NCBI GenBank assembly: GCA_029936315.1
Contig: JAPYTD010000021.1
Coordinates: 1-64,000 of the forward strand
DNA from: Planctomycetota bacterium
GTDB taxonomy: Bacteria > Planctomycetota > UBA1135 > UBA2386
Reading direction: 5' to 3'
DNA length: 64,000 nucleotides
The notes under the pieces: model-generated
Databases searched by the model: none
What the model was told of the DNA's origin: nothing
Seen by the model: only the letters and a program-made list of their open reading frames with translations
Position numbers and translations under genes: made by a program
Shown here: one piece after another, positions 44,822-54,414 of the stretch
Position numbering within the stretch: the stretch's first letter is position 1
Layout of the letters: the number at the start of each line of letters is the position of its first letter

Positions 44822-47725
44822 ATGTTGCGTAACCGACTGCTGCTCATCCTGCTACCGATTGTCGTCGCGGTAGGCTTCGCCGCCTGCGACAACATCGGCC
44901 GGGCGTTCGACCCCAACCTCAACCCCAACGAGCCGGGTACCGAAACCGGGACGTCGTCGATTCAGATCGTTCCCTTCGGGGGCGATGCCCGTGAAGGGCG
45001 GCCGGTCGTGCGCGAGACGTATCCCAGCGGCGATGGTTGGCCGTCGACTGTGCCGATCGTCATCGAGTTCAGCGAGAGCATCAACGAGGCCACGATCCTG
45101 CCGACGTCGCCAACCGCGTCCGATGCCCGCATCGGCGTGCGCATTCAGGGCACCGAGCAATTGCTGCCGGCGCAGTATGAGTTTCTCGCCCAGGGTCGCT
45201 TGCTCGTGATTCGGCCGATCAGTGGTTTGGCGAGTCAGGGCAACGCGATCTATGAGGTCGTGTTGTTCCCCGAGGGACGCGACGTCGACGGCGTTCGCTT
45301 CCAGGTGTCGGGCGGCGAGAAGATCCTGAGCGACTTCCAGGTCAACCAGGACGAGTCGATCACCGACGGTTCGATCGTTGCCGTCTACCCGCGTGACAAC
45401 TTTTCGCAGGCGACCCGCGAAAGCGATTTCTTTGTCGTGTTCGATCGTCCAGCCAATGCGGCGACGCTGTTGGAGAACGACATCTTCTTGCGTCCGCAAG
45501 GTGGCGTCGCAATCGACGTCGCTATCGATGTGCCGCTAACGACGGTCGGCGTAGGGGATCCGCGCGTCGTCAGATTGCGCCCCGATGCGACGCTGCAAAT
45601 TGCGCAGCAGTACGAGTTCTTCGCGACCAGCAACATCACCTTCGGGCAGGACGGCAACCTCGACGTCAACAGCAACGTGCCGGTCTCGCGCTTCACGACG
45701 ATTGGTCCGTCGGAGCCGACGTTGATCGAACTCGGTAACGCCGGTGACTTCCCCAACAAGGTCAACCTGGCTAACGCGCTCAACGTGATGCTCAACGTCA
45801 CGACGTCGGCAGATACGGCGGCGGGCGACCTCATTGTCGCGCGCATCTACGGCCGTGACGAGACGACGTCACAGACGTTCGATTTGACCTTTGTGGAACG
45901 AACGGCCCAAGCTCCAGCTGCTGGCGTACAGACCGTGATGCTCGACTTTGGTGGGCAGCTCGGCACGCTCCAGGCACCGAGATTCACGGAAGGTGACATC
46001 ACCTTTGCCGCGCAGATCCGGCGCGGTCAGGAAGCCACGGGATTCATCCACAACGACAGCGACGACGAGCCGATCTTCGACATCACGCCGCCGACGTTGA
46101 CACAGGCTGGGCCGCCAGGCGACGGCACCGACATCTTCACTGAAGGCGAGTCGTTGGCTTACTACGGAGTAGCTAGTGAAGCTCTCGCCGAGGCGTCGTT
46201 GGCCGATGGCGTCAACCCGATGGCTACGATGTTTGGTTCGAGTAAATCCGGCCGGTTCCTGATGCAGCCTGTGCCACTTGGTCTGTTGGGTGCGCCGCGC
46301 AACTACACGCTTACTCTGACCGATGCCGCTGGCAACCTGTCCGAAACAGCTGTAGCTGGTTCCATCACCCAGCGCGGATACGCGATTGGCACGCTCGGAG
46401 CGACCTTGACGGTAGAGGCGTACGACCAGACTACGTTGCTGCCGATTGCTGGCGCGACGGTATTGGTAGACCCGGCGACCCCGACGGTTCCAGCGACAGC
46501 TCAGCTTATGAAGACGACGGATCCCGGTGGGCGGGTTGTGTTTACGACCGGCCTAGGTAGCTCGAACACGATCACGATCATCCGAGCGGGATTCGATCTC
46601 GTGACCCTGTATGACACGCAGTCAGCGCAAGTCAGCTTGCCACTGAATCCAGTTGCTGCCCGCACGGCGACGCTTGCTGGCAATGCTGTGCTGCAAGCGG
46701 CACCAGGGACAACCGTCATCATTGGTAGTACGGAGTTGGCAGACAACTCGCCGATGGGTGTTCGCACGACCACCGCTGCGCCCACAACAATCCCGGCGAC
46801 GGAAATCGTGCCGAACCGCGCGCAGATCATTACGGCGTTCGGTGGCAGCTTCGAACCGACCGCGATGCCGACGTTCTCCTCCCAGGGATGTGAAGTCTGT
46901 GGTGTGACTCTGGTCTCGCCGACCGCACCAGTCGCTCCGCCAGCTGTTGGTGAGACTGCTTCTAGCAACGTTGTCTTGTCGCCGGCACCGACTCCGTTGG
47001 CTGGCTTAGTAGGGCCAGCCACAGAGGACTTTGGACTGGCTCTTGGGCTCGACTTGACTGACCTTGTTGATGACTCTCCGCGGTCGCGTGTGACGAGCTC
47101 TTTGGCAGGCTTCACGAATCAGGTGTTGACGGGCATCGGAGCCGTGACCCTGCAAGCCGGCATGGTCTACGAGGTCAACGCGAACTACTCCTTGCCGATC
47201 ATTGTCGGCTTGGACGACTTCTCACCGGCTTTCTGGACCTGGTTGGTCACCGAAGCTGAAGATACGTCCGGTCGCGTCAGTCGCGTTCGTGCGCTGCTGA
47301 ATCTAGTATCTGGCACGATCGCTCTGCCGAGTGCCGGCCCAAGCGCGATCCCGGAAATCACTGAGCCAGCTGTAACGTTCGATGGCTCGCCGTTGGTGTC
47401 GTATGCCGACACGCTCGACGCAGTAACGGTTACATTTGGTTTCGGTGTCGCGTTCTTCGATGTTACTGCTACAGACTCTGCGGGTCGTCGCTGGCTCGTG
47501 ATCCGGCCAGATCGTGATGGGACGGGAGCTGATTCGCTGCAGTTCCCGGACCTTGCGGCCCACAATGTGGCTGGGCTATCGACTGGGTCGTGGGAAGTGA
47601 TTGTCGAGGGTCGGATAGCATTGCCTGTGACGGGGAACGCAGTCGACGACTTCATACTGACCGAGCGCTTTCGCCAGGAAGTCAATTACGTGCGCTCGGC
47701 TCCTGAGACCTTCACGATCAACTAA
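44822..47725 (+). CDS. Large lipoprotein with bacterial Ig-like (SbsA-type) domains
   Basis: LLLILLPIVVAVGFAACDN lipobox; repeated VPIVIEFSESINEATI / FFVVFDRPANAATLLENDIFL patterns. Confidence 0.75.
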   Translation: MLRNRLLLILLPIVVAVGFAACDNIGRAFDPNLNPNEPGTETGTSSIQIVPFGGDAREGRPVVRETYPSGDGWPSTVPIVIEFSESINEATILPTSPTASDARIGVRIQGTEQLLPAQYEFLAQGRLLVIRPISGLASQGNAIYEVVLFPEGRDVDGVRFQVSGGEKILSDFQVNQDESITDGSIVAVYPRDNFSQATRESDFFVVFDRPANAATLLENDIFLRPQGGVAIDVAIDVPLTTVGVGDPRVVRLRPDATLQIAQQYEFFATSNITFGQDGNLDVNSNVPVSRFTTIGPSEPTLIELGNAGDFPNKVNLANALNVMLNVTTSADTAAGDLIVARIYGRDETTSQTFDLTFVERTAQAPAAGVQTVMLDFGGQLGTLQAPRFTEGDITFAAQIRRGQEATGFIHNDSDDEPIFDITPPTLTQAGPPGDGTDIFTEGESLAYYGVASEALAEASLADGVNPMATMFGSSKSGRFLMQPVPLGLLGAPRNYTLTLTDAAGNLSETAVAGSITQRGYAIGTLGATLTVEAYDQTTLLPIAGATVLVDPATPTVPATAQLMKTTDPGGRVVFTTGLGSSNTITIIRAGFDLVTLYDTQSAQVSLPLNPVAARTATLAGNAVLQAAPGTTVIIGSTELADNSPMGVRTTTAAPTTIPATEIVPNRAQIITAFGGSFEPTAMPTFSSQGCEVCGVTLVSPTAPVAPPAVGETASSNVVLSPAPTPLAGLVGPATEDFGLALGLDLTDLVDDSPRSRVTSSLAGFTNQVLTGIGAVTLQAGMVYEVNANYSLPIIVGLDDFSPAFWTWLVTEAEDTSGRVSRVRALLNLVSGTIALPSAGPSAIPEITEPAVTFDGSPLVSYADTLDAVTVTFGFGVAFFDVTATDSAGRRWLVIRPDRDGTGADSLQFPDLAAHNVAGLSTGSWEVIVEGRIALPVTGNAVDDFILTERFRQEVNYVRSAPETFTIN

Positions 47726-47736
47726 GCAAGGCGCAC

Positions 47737-48381
47737 GTGATTGGCATTGCCTTGCTGTCTGGCGGCCTCGACTCCGGAGTTGCCACTGCGCGCTTTGTGG
47801 CAGATAAGGCGAACGAGTTGCGAGTCGCCTTGTATTGCGACTATGGCCATCGCGCTGCTGCTCGTGAACGGATCGCAGCGACCGCGCTTGCGAGTCGCTT
47901 TGCGGTGCCGCTCGTGACCTACGAATTGCCCTGGTTAGCGGATCTGTCGCGTACTGTCGGCTGTCGTTTGGTGGACGGGACCGGGGATCTGCCGGTCGCG
48001 ACCAATGAAGCACCCGGAGATCACGACAGTGCTGCTGCTGTTTGGGTGCCGGCGCGCAATGCTGTGTTCATCAGCATCGCCGCTGCAGTTGCCGAAGCGC
48101 ACGGTGCGGATTGCGTGGTCGCCGGCTTCAATCGCGAAGAGGCAGCGACCTTCCCAGACAACTCCCAGGCCTTCTTGTCGGCCGCGACGGCGTTCTTGCA
48201 GCTTGGCACCCGCGACGGCATGCAGGTCGTCAGCCCGACGATCGATTGCACGAAGCATGAGATCGTCGCCGACGCCAAGCGGCTGGGCTTCTCTGCGGGC
48301 GACTTCTGGTCGTGCTACGAAGGCGGATCTGCGCCATGTGGCCAATGCGAGTCGTGCGTTCGCAGCCGCTGGCAGCGATGA
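47737..48381 (+). CDS. queC: 7-cyano-7-deazaguanine synthase
   Basis: IALLSGGLDSGVATARFVADKANELRVALYCDYGHRA...VWVPARNAVFISIAAAVAE...SCYEGGSAPCGQCESCVRS; GTG start. Confidence 0.88.
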   Translation: MIGIALLSGGLDSGVATARFVADKANELRVALYCDYGHRAAARERIAATALASRFAVPLVTYELPWLADLSRTVGCRLVDGTGDLPVATNEAPGDHDSAAAVWVPARNAVFISIAAAVAEAHGADCVVAGFNREEAATFPDNSQAFLSAATAFLQLGTRDGMQVVSPTIDCTKHEIVADAKRLGFSAGDFWSCYEGGSAPCGQCESCVRSRWQR

Positions 48382-49205
48382 TTGCCTCACCCATGGCGCG
48401 CCCCGACATCTTTGGCATCGTCAACGTCACGATGGATTCCTTCAGCGATGGCGGTCGCTACTTGCATGCCGATAAGGCCGTAGCTCACGGCGAACAGTTG
48501 CGGCTGGCGGGCGCGAATGTCTTGGACCTAGGTGCCGAGTCGACCCATCCTGATGCCGAGCACGTCGCAGCCACAGAAGAGATCCGCCGGCTCGAACCGG
48601 TTGTGGGGGAGTTGCTCGAGCAGGGTGCGACGGTCAGCATCGATACAACCAAGGCCGAGGTCATGCAGGCGATGGTTGCGATCGGTGCGACGTGGCTCAA
48701 CGACGTCAATGGCTTTCGCGACCCAGCGGCGCTAGCGGTGGCCGGCAAGTGCGACGAGCACGTGCGGTTCGTCGTGATGTACTCGCGCAGCAACACTGCG
48801 CGCGCCGAGCGTGCCTCAAAGGCGAGTCGTGGCCTGCTGGCAGAACTGCGCGAGTTCTTTGTCGAACGTCGCGCCGCGTTCGCCGCGGTCGGAGTCGCTC
48901 CCGAGCGGCTCGTGTTCGACCCTGGCATGGGGTTCTTTCTGGGCAGCGAGGCTGGACCCAGCCTGACCGTTCTGCGTTGCTTGCGCGAACTGACCGAAGA
49001 CGCGGGACCCATGCTGATCTCCGTGTCGCGCAAGTCGTTCCTCGGCGAGGTGACCAAAAGCTCGGTGGCGCAGCGCGGGCCGGCGACCTTGGCAGCGGAG
49101 TTGTGGGCGGCGCAGCATGGCGCTGGATTCCTTCGAACCCACGATGTCAAGGCGCTGCACGATGCACTGAAGGTGCTGCAGGCCATCGCTTCAACACCCG
49201 GATAG
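48378..49205 (+). CDS. folP: Dihydropteroate synthase
   Basis: IFGIVNVTMDSFSDGGRY...VLDLGAESTHP...WLNDVNGFRDP...VFDPGMGFFLG...VSRKSFLG; ATGA overlap with queC. Confidence 0.92.
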   Translation: MIASPMARPDIFGIVNVTMDSFSDGGRYLHADKAVAHGEQLRLAGANVLDLGAESTHPDAEHVAATEEIRRLEPVVGELLEQGATVSIDTTKAEVMQAMVAIGATWLNDVNGFRDPAALAVAGKCDEHVRFVVMYSRSNTARAERASKASRGLLAELREFFVERRAAFAAVGVAPERLVFDPGMGFFLGSEAGPSLTVLRCLRELTEDAGPMLISVSRKSFLGEVTKSSVAQRGPATLAAELWAAQHGAGFLRTHDVKALHDALKVLQAIASTPG

Positions 49206-49348
49206 GGGGTGCTCGGGGAGCCCCAGAGGGGACCTCCCTGAACCAGTCCCGAAATGGGGCTGGCGGTCCAACCGCGTTCTCAAGTTCGGCCCTCAGAGGC
49301 TCGAAAAGGGCTTGTCGGTTGTCGCAATCCGCTGCCGACACGAGGCCA

Positions 49349-50134
49349 ATGGAATCTGTCAACGAGATCAAGAAAGCGCTATCTCTGCGTTCGCGTACTG
49401 CGACCCTAGACGAGTTGCGCGGTGAGGGACGCAAGCGCGTTCGCCTGATCCGCGCGGAACACGTCGCACAGATGATCAGCGAGGCAGTTCATGCCGCGGT
49501 CGAACACTCAGGCCTGATTCCTCCGGACGAAGTCGATCAGCTGGTCGAGAAGAGTCGCCGCGAGTTCAAGAACATCCTGAAGGAGCGCGAGCAGGACGCC
49601 AAGAGCGCCCGTGATATCGAGGAACAATTCGAGCAACGGGAACACGAACTCGGTGAGCTTCGCACGCGTTCGTCCGAGTTGGGCAAGGCGCTGACTACGA
49701 CACGCCTCGAACTTGAGCAAACGCAGAGTGAGTTGCAAGCCGTCCGCGAGACGCCTGCGCCCGCCGCGGCGCCAGCTCAGCCGGTAGCTTCCGACGAGAT
49801 CATGATGACGTTGGTGCAGGAGCTGGCGACGCTCAAGGCCAACATGGCGAACCAACAGCAGCAGCCGGCTCCGGCCGCGCCGGCGCCCGACTTCTCGGAA
49901 GCGCTCGAAAAGCTGACCGGTTCGCTCAACGACCGACTCGAGAAGATCGGCAAGAAGATGGGTGTCAGCGCGGCGGTCGAAGATGACTCGCCGGTTGACT
50001 TCGGCGGCATGTTCGACGACGAGTCCGGCAGCGAGCTTGAGTCGAACATGGACAACATCCAGGTCAAGCAGAAGGCTGTGGGAGGCATCGCAGCCAACTT
50101 GGCCAAGCTTAAGAAACTCAAGGGCGGCGGCTAA
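49349..50134 (+). CDS. Coiled-coil protein, unknown, upstream partner of actin-like gene
   Basis: MESVNEIKKALSLRSRTATLDELRGEGRKRVRLIRAEHVAQMI... long heptad region, PA-rich linker. Confidence 0.65.
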   Translation: MESVNEIKKALSLRSRTATLDELRGEGRKRVRLIRAEHVAQMISEAVHAAVEHSGLIPPDEVDQLVEKSRREFKNILKEREQDAKSARDIEEQFEQREHELGELRTRSSELGKALTTTRLELEQTQSELQAVRETPAPAAAPAQPVASDEIMMTLVQELATLKANMANQQQQPAPAAPAPDFSEALEKLTGSLNDRLEKIGKKMGVSAAVEDDSPVDFGGMFDDESGSELESNMDNIQVKQKAVGGIAANLAKLKKLKGGG

Positions 50135-50185
50135 TCACCGACCGACGAGACGAACTATTAACTGGGGAACCTAAGGGCGAGAGCA

Positions 50186-51229
50186 ATGACTGAGCAATAC
50201 GACAACAATCCAAACATTGATTCGACGACTGAGACCGCCGTTGGCCTTGGCAAGGGCCTCGACATCGGCACCGCCAACCTTGCTGCAGCCGTGCAGAACG
50301 GCGAGGGCGGCATCACAGTTAACGTGGAGCGCAACGCGTTCCTGGACATCCCGAGCGATGTTTACAGCAAGAACATGCTGACCAAGCTGAAGGTGCCGTA
50401 CGTGGTGCACAACGGCAAACTGGTCGTCATCGGCGAAGCTGCGTTCGATCTCGCCAACGTGTTCGCCCGCGAAACGCGTCGCCCGATGGCCGATGGCCTG
50501 GTCAGCCCGAATGAGCAGGATGCTTTGCCGATGATGAAGATGATCATCCAGAAGATCCTGGGTGAGCCGCAGGTGCCCGGCGAGAACTGCTACTTCTGCG
50601 TGCCCGCCGAGTCGCTCGACGTCGACAACAACATTGTCTACCACCAAGGCCTGTTCGAGAGCATGGTTTCGAAGCTCGGCTACACGGCGCACGCGATCAA
50701 CGAAGGCCACGCGGTTGTGTTCGCGGAACTCGCGGAGAACGACTTTACCGGTATCGGCCTGTCGTTCGGCGGTGGCATGGCGAACGCTTGCATCACCTAC
50801 AAGTCGATCCCATGCCTGTCGTTCTCGGTGGCAAGAGGTGGCGACTGGATCGACAAGAACGTCGCCAACGTGCTCGGTGTGCCCCACAACAAGGCGGCGC
50901 ACATCAAGGAACGCGGCATCGATATCCGCGACCCGAAGAGCCGCGAAGAAGAAGCCGTCTCGATCTACTACCGCAGCTTGATCAACTACGTGCTGTCGAA
51001 CATCAAGGCGCGCTTTGAGTCCGGCCAGAACATGCCGAGCTTCAACGAGCCGATCGACATCGCGTGCGCTGGCGGCACGTCATTGGTCGGTGGCTTCATC
51101 GAAGTCTTCCGCGAAGAGTTTGCCAAGATCGACTTCCCGCTGCCCGTTGGCCGCATCTTCCGCAGCGAAGAGGCTTTGTCGGCAGTTGCGAAGGGCTGCC
51201 TGGTGGCAGCTGCGATCGGCGAAGACTAG
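50186..51229 (+). CDS. Divergent actin/MreB/Hsp70-fold ATPase
   Basis: GKGLDIGTANLAAAV (phosphate 1), GIGLSFGGGMANACI (phosphate 2), IACAGGTSLVGGFIEVFREEF (adenosine), SAVAKGCLVAAAIGED (connect 2). Confidence 0.78.
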   Translation: MTEQYDNNPNIDSTTETAVGLGKGLDIGTANLAAAVQNGEGGITVNVERNAFLDIPSDVYSKNMLTKLKVPYVVHNGKLVVIGEAAFDLANVFARETRRPMADGLVSPNEQDALPMMKMIIQKILGEPQVPGENCYFCVPAESLDVDNNIVYHQGLFESMVSKLGYTAHAINEGHAVVFAELAENDFTGIGLSFGGGMANACITYKSIPCLSFSVARGGDWIDKNVANVLGVPHNKAAHIKERGIDIRDPKSREEEAVSIYYRSLINYVLSNIKARFESGQNMPSFNEPIDIACAGGTSLVGGFIEVFREEFAKIDFPLPVGRIFRSEEALSAVAKGCLVAAAIGED

Positions 51230-51257
51230 CGCGAGACGTCAGACGCAATCATGCGAG

Positions 51258-51295
51258 CGGGCGCGACCAAGGCCGGGCGGTCCTGGTCGCGCCCG
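51258..51295. terminator. Perfect 12-bp stem (CGGGCGCGACCA / TGGTCGCGCCCG) between convergent genes, probably bidirectional
   Basis: Arms 51258-51269 and 51284-51295, 14-nt loop. Confidence 0.75.
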
Positions 51296-51320
51296 GTTGC
51301 GTTTGTGGCGTATGTGCCAA

Positions 51321-54296
51321 TCACAGCGTCAGCGTCACCCTGACCCAGTTGCTGAGTTCGCGTTCGATAGGTAGGACCGGGGACAGCGAGAAACCTGCGA
51401 CGTAGAGCGGCAGTCCTGCGAGGAATGGCAGAAACGGCGCCACTAACGTCGGGGATGCGTTGGCGCCGGCATCGAGCGTGCCCGTGAAGTTGACGAAGAA
51501 CGGGCTGCCAGGCGTGATGCTGGCAGCGAGGATGGGGCCGTTGTTGAGCGGCAGCAGAGAGCCTAGTGGCAGCGTTGTACCGTTCTGGAAGCCTTCGCTC
51601 AGCGCCACGATGTAGGGGAATCCGGCTTCGCCCGGCAGGGTCAGTTCGAATGCGGTGGGTTGGCCGAGTGTCGCCGTCGGTGGGCCACGCAACGTCATCT
51701 CGTCCAGCAAGAACAGCAGGCACTGCTGCAACAACTGAGAGCGCGCGTCGTCGGACAGCATCGCATCGAGCGGCAGACCGAGCGTCACGACGCGGCTGCC
51801 GGTGGTTGGGTTGTGCATCTGAACGCCGGCACCGAGGCCGTTGCCGTAGCGCAGGCAGAGCTGGCCTAGGGCGTTGCTCGGGGTCAGCACATCGGCATAG
51901 TCGACGTTGTAGGTCGGCCCCGTTCCGTTATCGAACGTGGACGCGGGCACACCTTCACTGACCGTTCCGGCGAGTCCTGCCTGCAGCGCGTAGGTGTTGG
52001 CGTCGTCAGCGACGTAGGTCGCGCCGAGCACGCCGCGGAAGAACGCGCGATCCCCGGTCGAGCCTTGCGCGTCGAGATCCCAGCCAACTTCGGCGCCGGT
52101 CACGAGCAAACTGCCGCCGTTGCTCAGATACGTCGTTACCAGAGATTGCTCGATCGAGCCGAACGTTTCGTCGGCGGTGCTCTCCTCGCCTAGCGACCAG
52201 ACAACCGCATTGTAGTTGGCCATCGCGACACGGCCGAGCACAACGGCTTCGTTGCTGGCGGCATCAAAGCCGACTGAGAAGTTGGCGTTCCGGCGGATCG
52301 AGTCGCCGAAGCGATGCAGGTAGTCGCCGGTGTTCTCCGGACCCTTGACGTTGCGGCCGAGCCGGTCGAAACCCTGCACGAGCAGTGCCTGCGCGACCGC
52401 GAGATGGTCGGTGCCGGCGGTCAGCACCTCGGTGGGGAACGAACGTCCGGTGGCATTCCATGCCCGCACCCGAAACGACGCCCACGAGTGATGCGGCAGT
52501 GGTCCGGTCGACCAGTTGTTCGCCGCGACGTTGGCCACTTCGTGGAAGCCCTTGCCATCTTGTGATTGTTCGATCGTGTAATGGGTCGCGTTCGGGACGA
52601 GGTCCCACGCAACGCGCAAGCCGCGCGCGCCATCTTGCGTGACGCGCAACGCAGCCGGTGGTTCGGGCGCGAACGGCGCCAATGGCGCGAAGTAGCGCAG
52701 CACCCCGCGGGCATAGGCGCGCGCGACCAGGTAGCGAAACTCCGGGTCGTGCAGTGAGGTGTGGTCGAGCGAGCCCGGGGAGTCATGGAAAGCCAGTTCG
52801 ACCAGGATGCCGGGCATCGTGCTCAGCAATCGCAGTTCGCCGAAGTTCGCCTGGGACTGGCCGCGATCGGTCCAGCCGGCATGCCACTCGCTTTGCAGGT
52901 CGGCAATGATCTGTGTGTGCACGCGCTGGCTTAGCGTTGCCGAACCGGCTGTCGCGCCGCCGCTGTAGATGAAGGTTGATGTGCCGCTACCGCCACCGGC
53001 ATTGGTGTGCACCGATACAAACGCATCGGCAGAACGCCATTCGGCGAAGCGGGGGCGCGCAGTGACGTCATCACTGTTGTCTTGGCCCGTGGCTACAGAA
53101 TTGTAGACGCTGCTCGGCGCGCCGGCGAACTGCGACCAATACCGCGCACATTCGCGCCACCTCGCCTGGTTGCTGGTGGTGCCGCCACGCACGATCGACC
53201 CGACCCCGCCACCTAGCCGCATCGCATCGGCGATGACGACGCCCGGACTCGGGGAGAGGTTGCTCAAGTCGATGCGCGCACCGTCTGCCGCCGCAAACCA
53301 AAACGTGCCGAGGTGCGCCCATGTCAGGTTGTCGCGGGTCTGGTCGACGACGACGTTGGCAATGCCGCCAGCATGGTGCACCCGGTAGTTTGCTTCGGGC
53401 GTGCGGTTGCTGCTGGCGCGGAACCACGCGAACACCGGATAGAGCCCGTCCTCGGCAATCGGGATCTGCCAGGTGGCTGTGGCTGTTTCTGCCACAGAGT
53501 TGCTGCCGACGAATCGATACGTCGAGTTCTGGTAGCCCGACGAACCCGAAGTGGACCACGCACCTGTCTCAACATATGCCGGCGCTCCGACATCGTTGTC
53601 GACCAGCCCGTCGACGCTCTGCTCGCCTGGTTCACGGCAAAACACGATGTCGGCGCCCATGTTCTGCAAGAACGGGATCAGGTAGCGATTGCAGATCTCA
53701 GCGGTGTGGATGTCCTCGACCAGCCCGTCGATGACGCCGCGCTGTGTGGTCCAACCAAGCGAGCTGTGCCAGTAGTAGCCGTGGCCCGGTGAGACCGCGA
53801 TGCGCTTGCCGCTCAGCGTGCCGAACGGTGAGACCAGGCTGGCGGTTGGCGGTGGTGCGCCCGGCATGGCCGATACGTTCGATGCCTGGCCTAGCGCGGC
53901 GCCGAGTTCTTGCTGCGTGCCGTTTGCGAACTGCACGAGGATGACCACTCGATCGACCCCCGGTACCGACAAGGTTGTTTTGTCGATCTGCTCAATGCCG
54001 TCTTCGAGGTTGCCTTGGCCGCGCAGGATGTGGTCGGAGAAGACGATCGTTGCCGTTTGGCCGGTGATTGCGGCTTGCACGCAACGAGTGCCAGCAGGCA
54101 GATGGCTGACGAATCCAAGGCTCGTTTCGCTCGCGGATGGGCCCGCGCATAGATGGCGCATCGCGTCTGTCAACGATCGGTGGTGCGGCGCGACGCGCGC
54201 GAGGTTGGCGTTACGGAAGAAGAGTACCTCCTGACTCATCAGGCAAGCACTGGTCGCTGCAAGGGCGAGTAGTGGAGCAACAATGTTGGGGCGCAT
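51321..54296 (-). CDS. Secreted N-acetylmuramoyl-L-alanine amidase (amidase_3) with N-terminal GerMN-like domain, inserted golvesin-like domain, FN3 and C-terminal domain
   Basis: EVLFFRNANLARV...; KRIAVSPGHGYYWH...FVSVHTNAGGGSGTSTF...GILVELAFHDSP; ETGAWSTSGSSGYQNSTYRF insert. Confidence 0.82.
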   Translation of the reverse strand: MRPNIVAPLLALAATSACLMSQEVLFFRNANLARVAPHHRSLTDAMRHLCAGPSASETSLGFVSHLPAGTRCVQAAITGQTATIVFSDHILRGQGNLEDGIEQIDKTTLSVPGVDRVVILVQFANGTQQELGAALGQASNVSAMPGAPPPTASLVSPFGTLSGKRIAVSPGHGYYWHSSLGWTTQRGVIDGLVEDIHTAEICNRYLIPFLQNMGADIVFCREPGEQSVDGLVDNDVGAPAYVETGAWSTSGSSGYQNSTYRFVGSNSVAETATATWQIPIAEDGLYPVFAWFRASSNRTPEANYRVHHAGGIANVVVDQTRDNLTWAHLGTFWFAAADGARIDLSNLSPSPGVVIADAMRLGGGVGSIVRGGTTSNQARWRECARYWSQFAGAPSSVYNSVATGQDNSDDVTARPRFAEWRSADAFVSVHTNAGGGSGTSTFIYSGGATAGSATLSQRVHTQIIADLQSEWHAGWTDRGQSQANFGELRLLSTMPGILVELAFHDSPGSLDHTSLHDPEFRYLVARAYARGVLRYFAPLAPFAPEPPAALRVTQDGARGLRVAWDLVPNATHYTIEQSQDGKGFHEVANVAANNWSTGPLPHHSWASFRVRAWNATGRSFPTEVLTAGTDHLAVAQALLVQGFDRLGRNVKGPENTGDYLHRFGDSIRRNANFSVGFDAASNEAVVLGRVAMANYNAVVWSLGEESTADETFGSIEQSLVTTYLSNGGSLLVTGAEVGWDLDAQGSTGDRAFFRGVLGATYVADDANTYALQAGLAGTVSEGVPASTFDNGTGPTYNVDYADVLTPSNALGQLCLRYGNGLGAGVQMHNPTTGSRVVTLGLPLDAMLSDDARSQLLQQCLLFLLDEMTLRGPPTATLGQPTAFELTLPGEAGFPYIVALSEGFQNGTTLPLGSLLPLNNGPILAASITPGSPFFVNFTGTLDAGANASPTLVAPFLPFLAGLPLYVAGFSLSPVLPIERELSNWVRVTLTL

Positions 54297-54414
54297 GGAC
54301 TGCAACGATACCCAGTCGGTGCGTCTGCTGTCCCTAGACAGTTCGCTTGGGTCATTCGCGTCTCCGCACACTTCCGTTGCGGCGAACGATGCGATGGCGC
54401 GTAGACTCGGTGCG

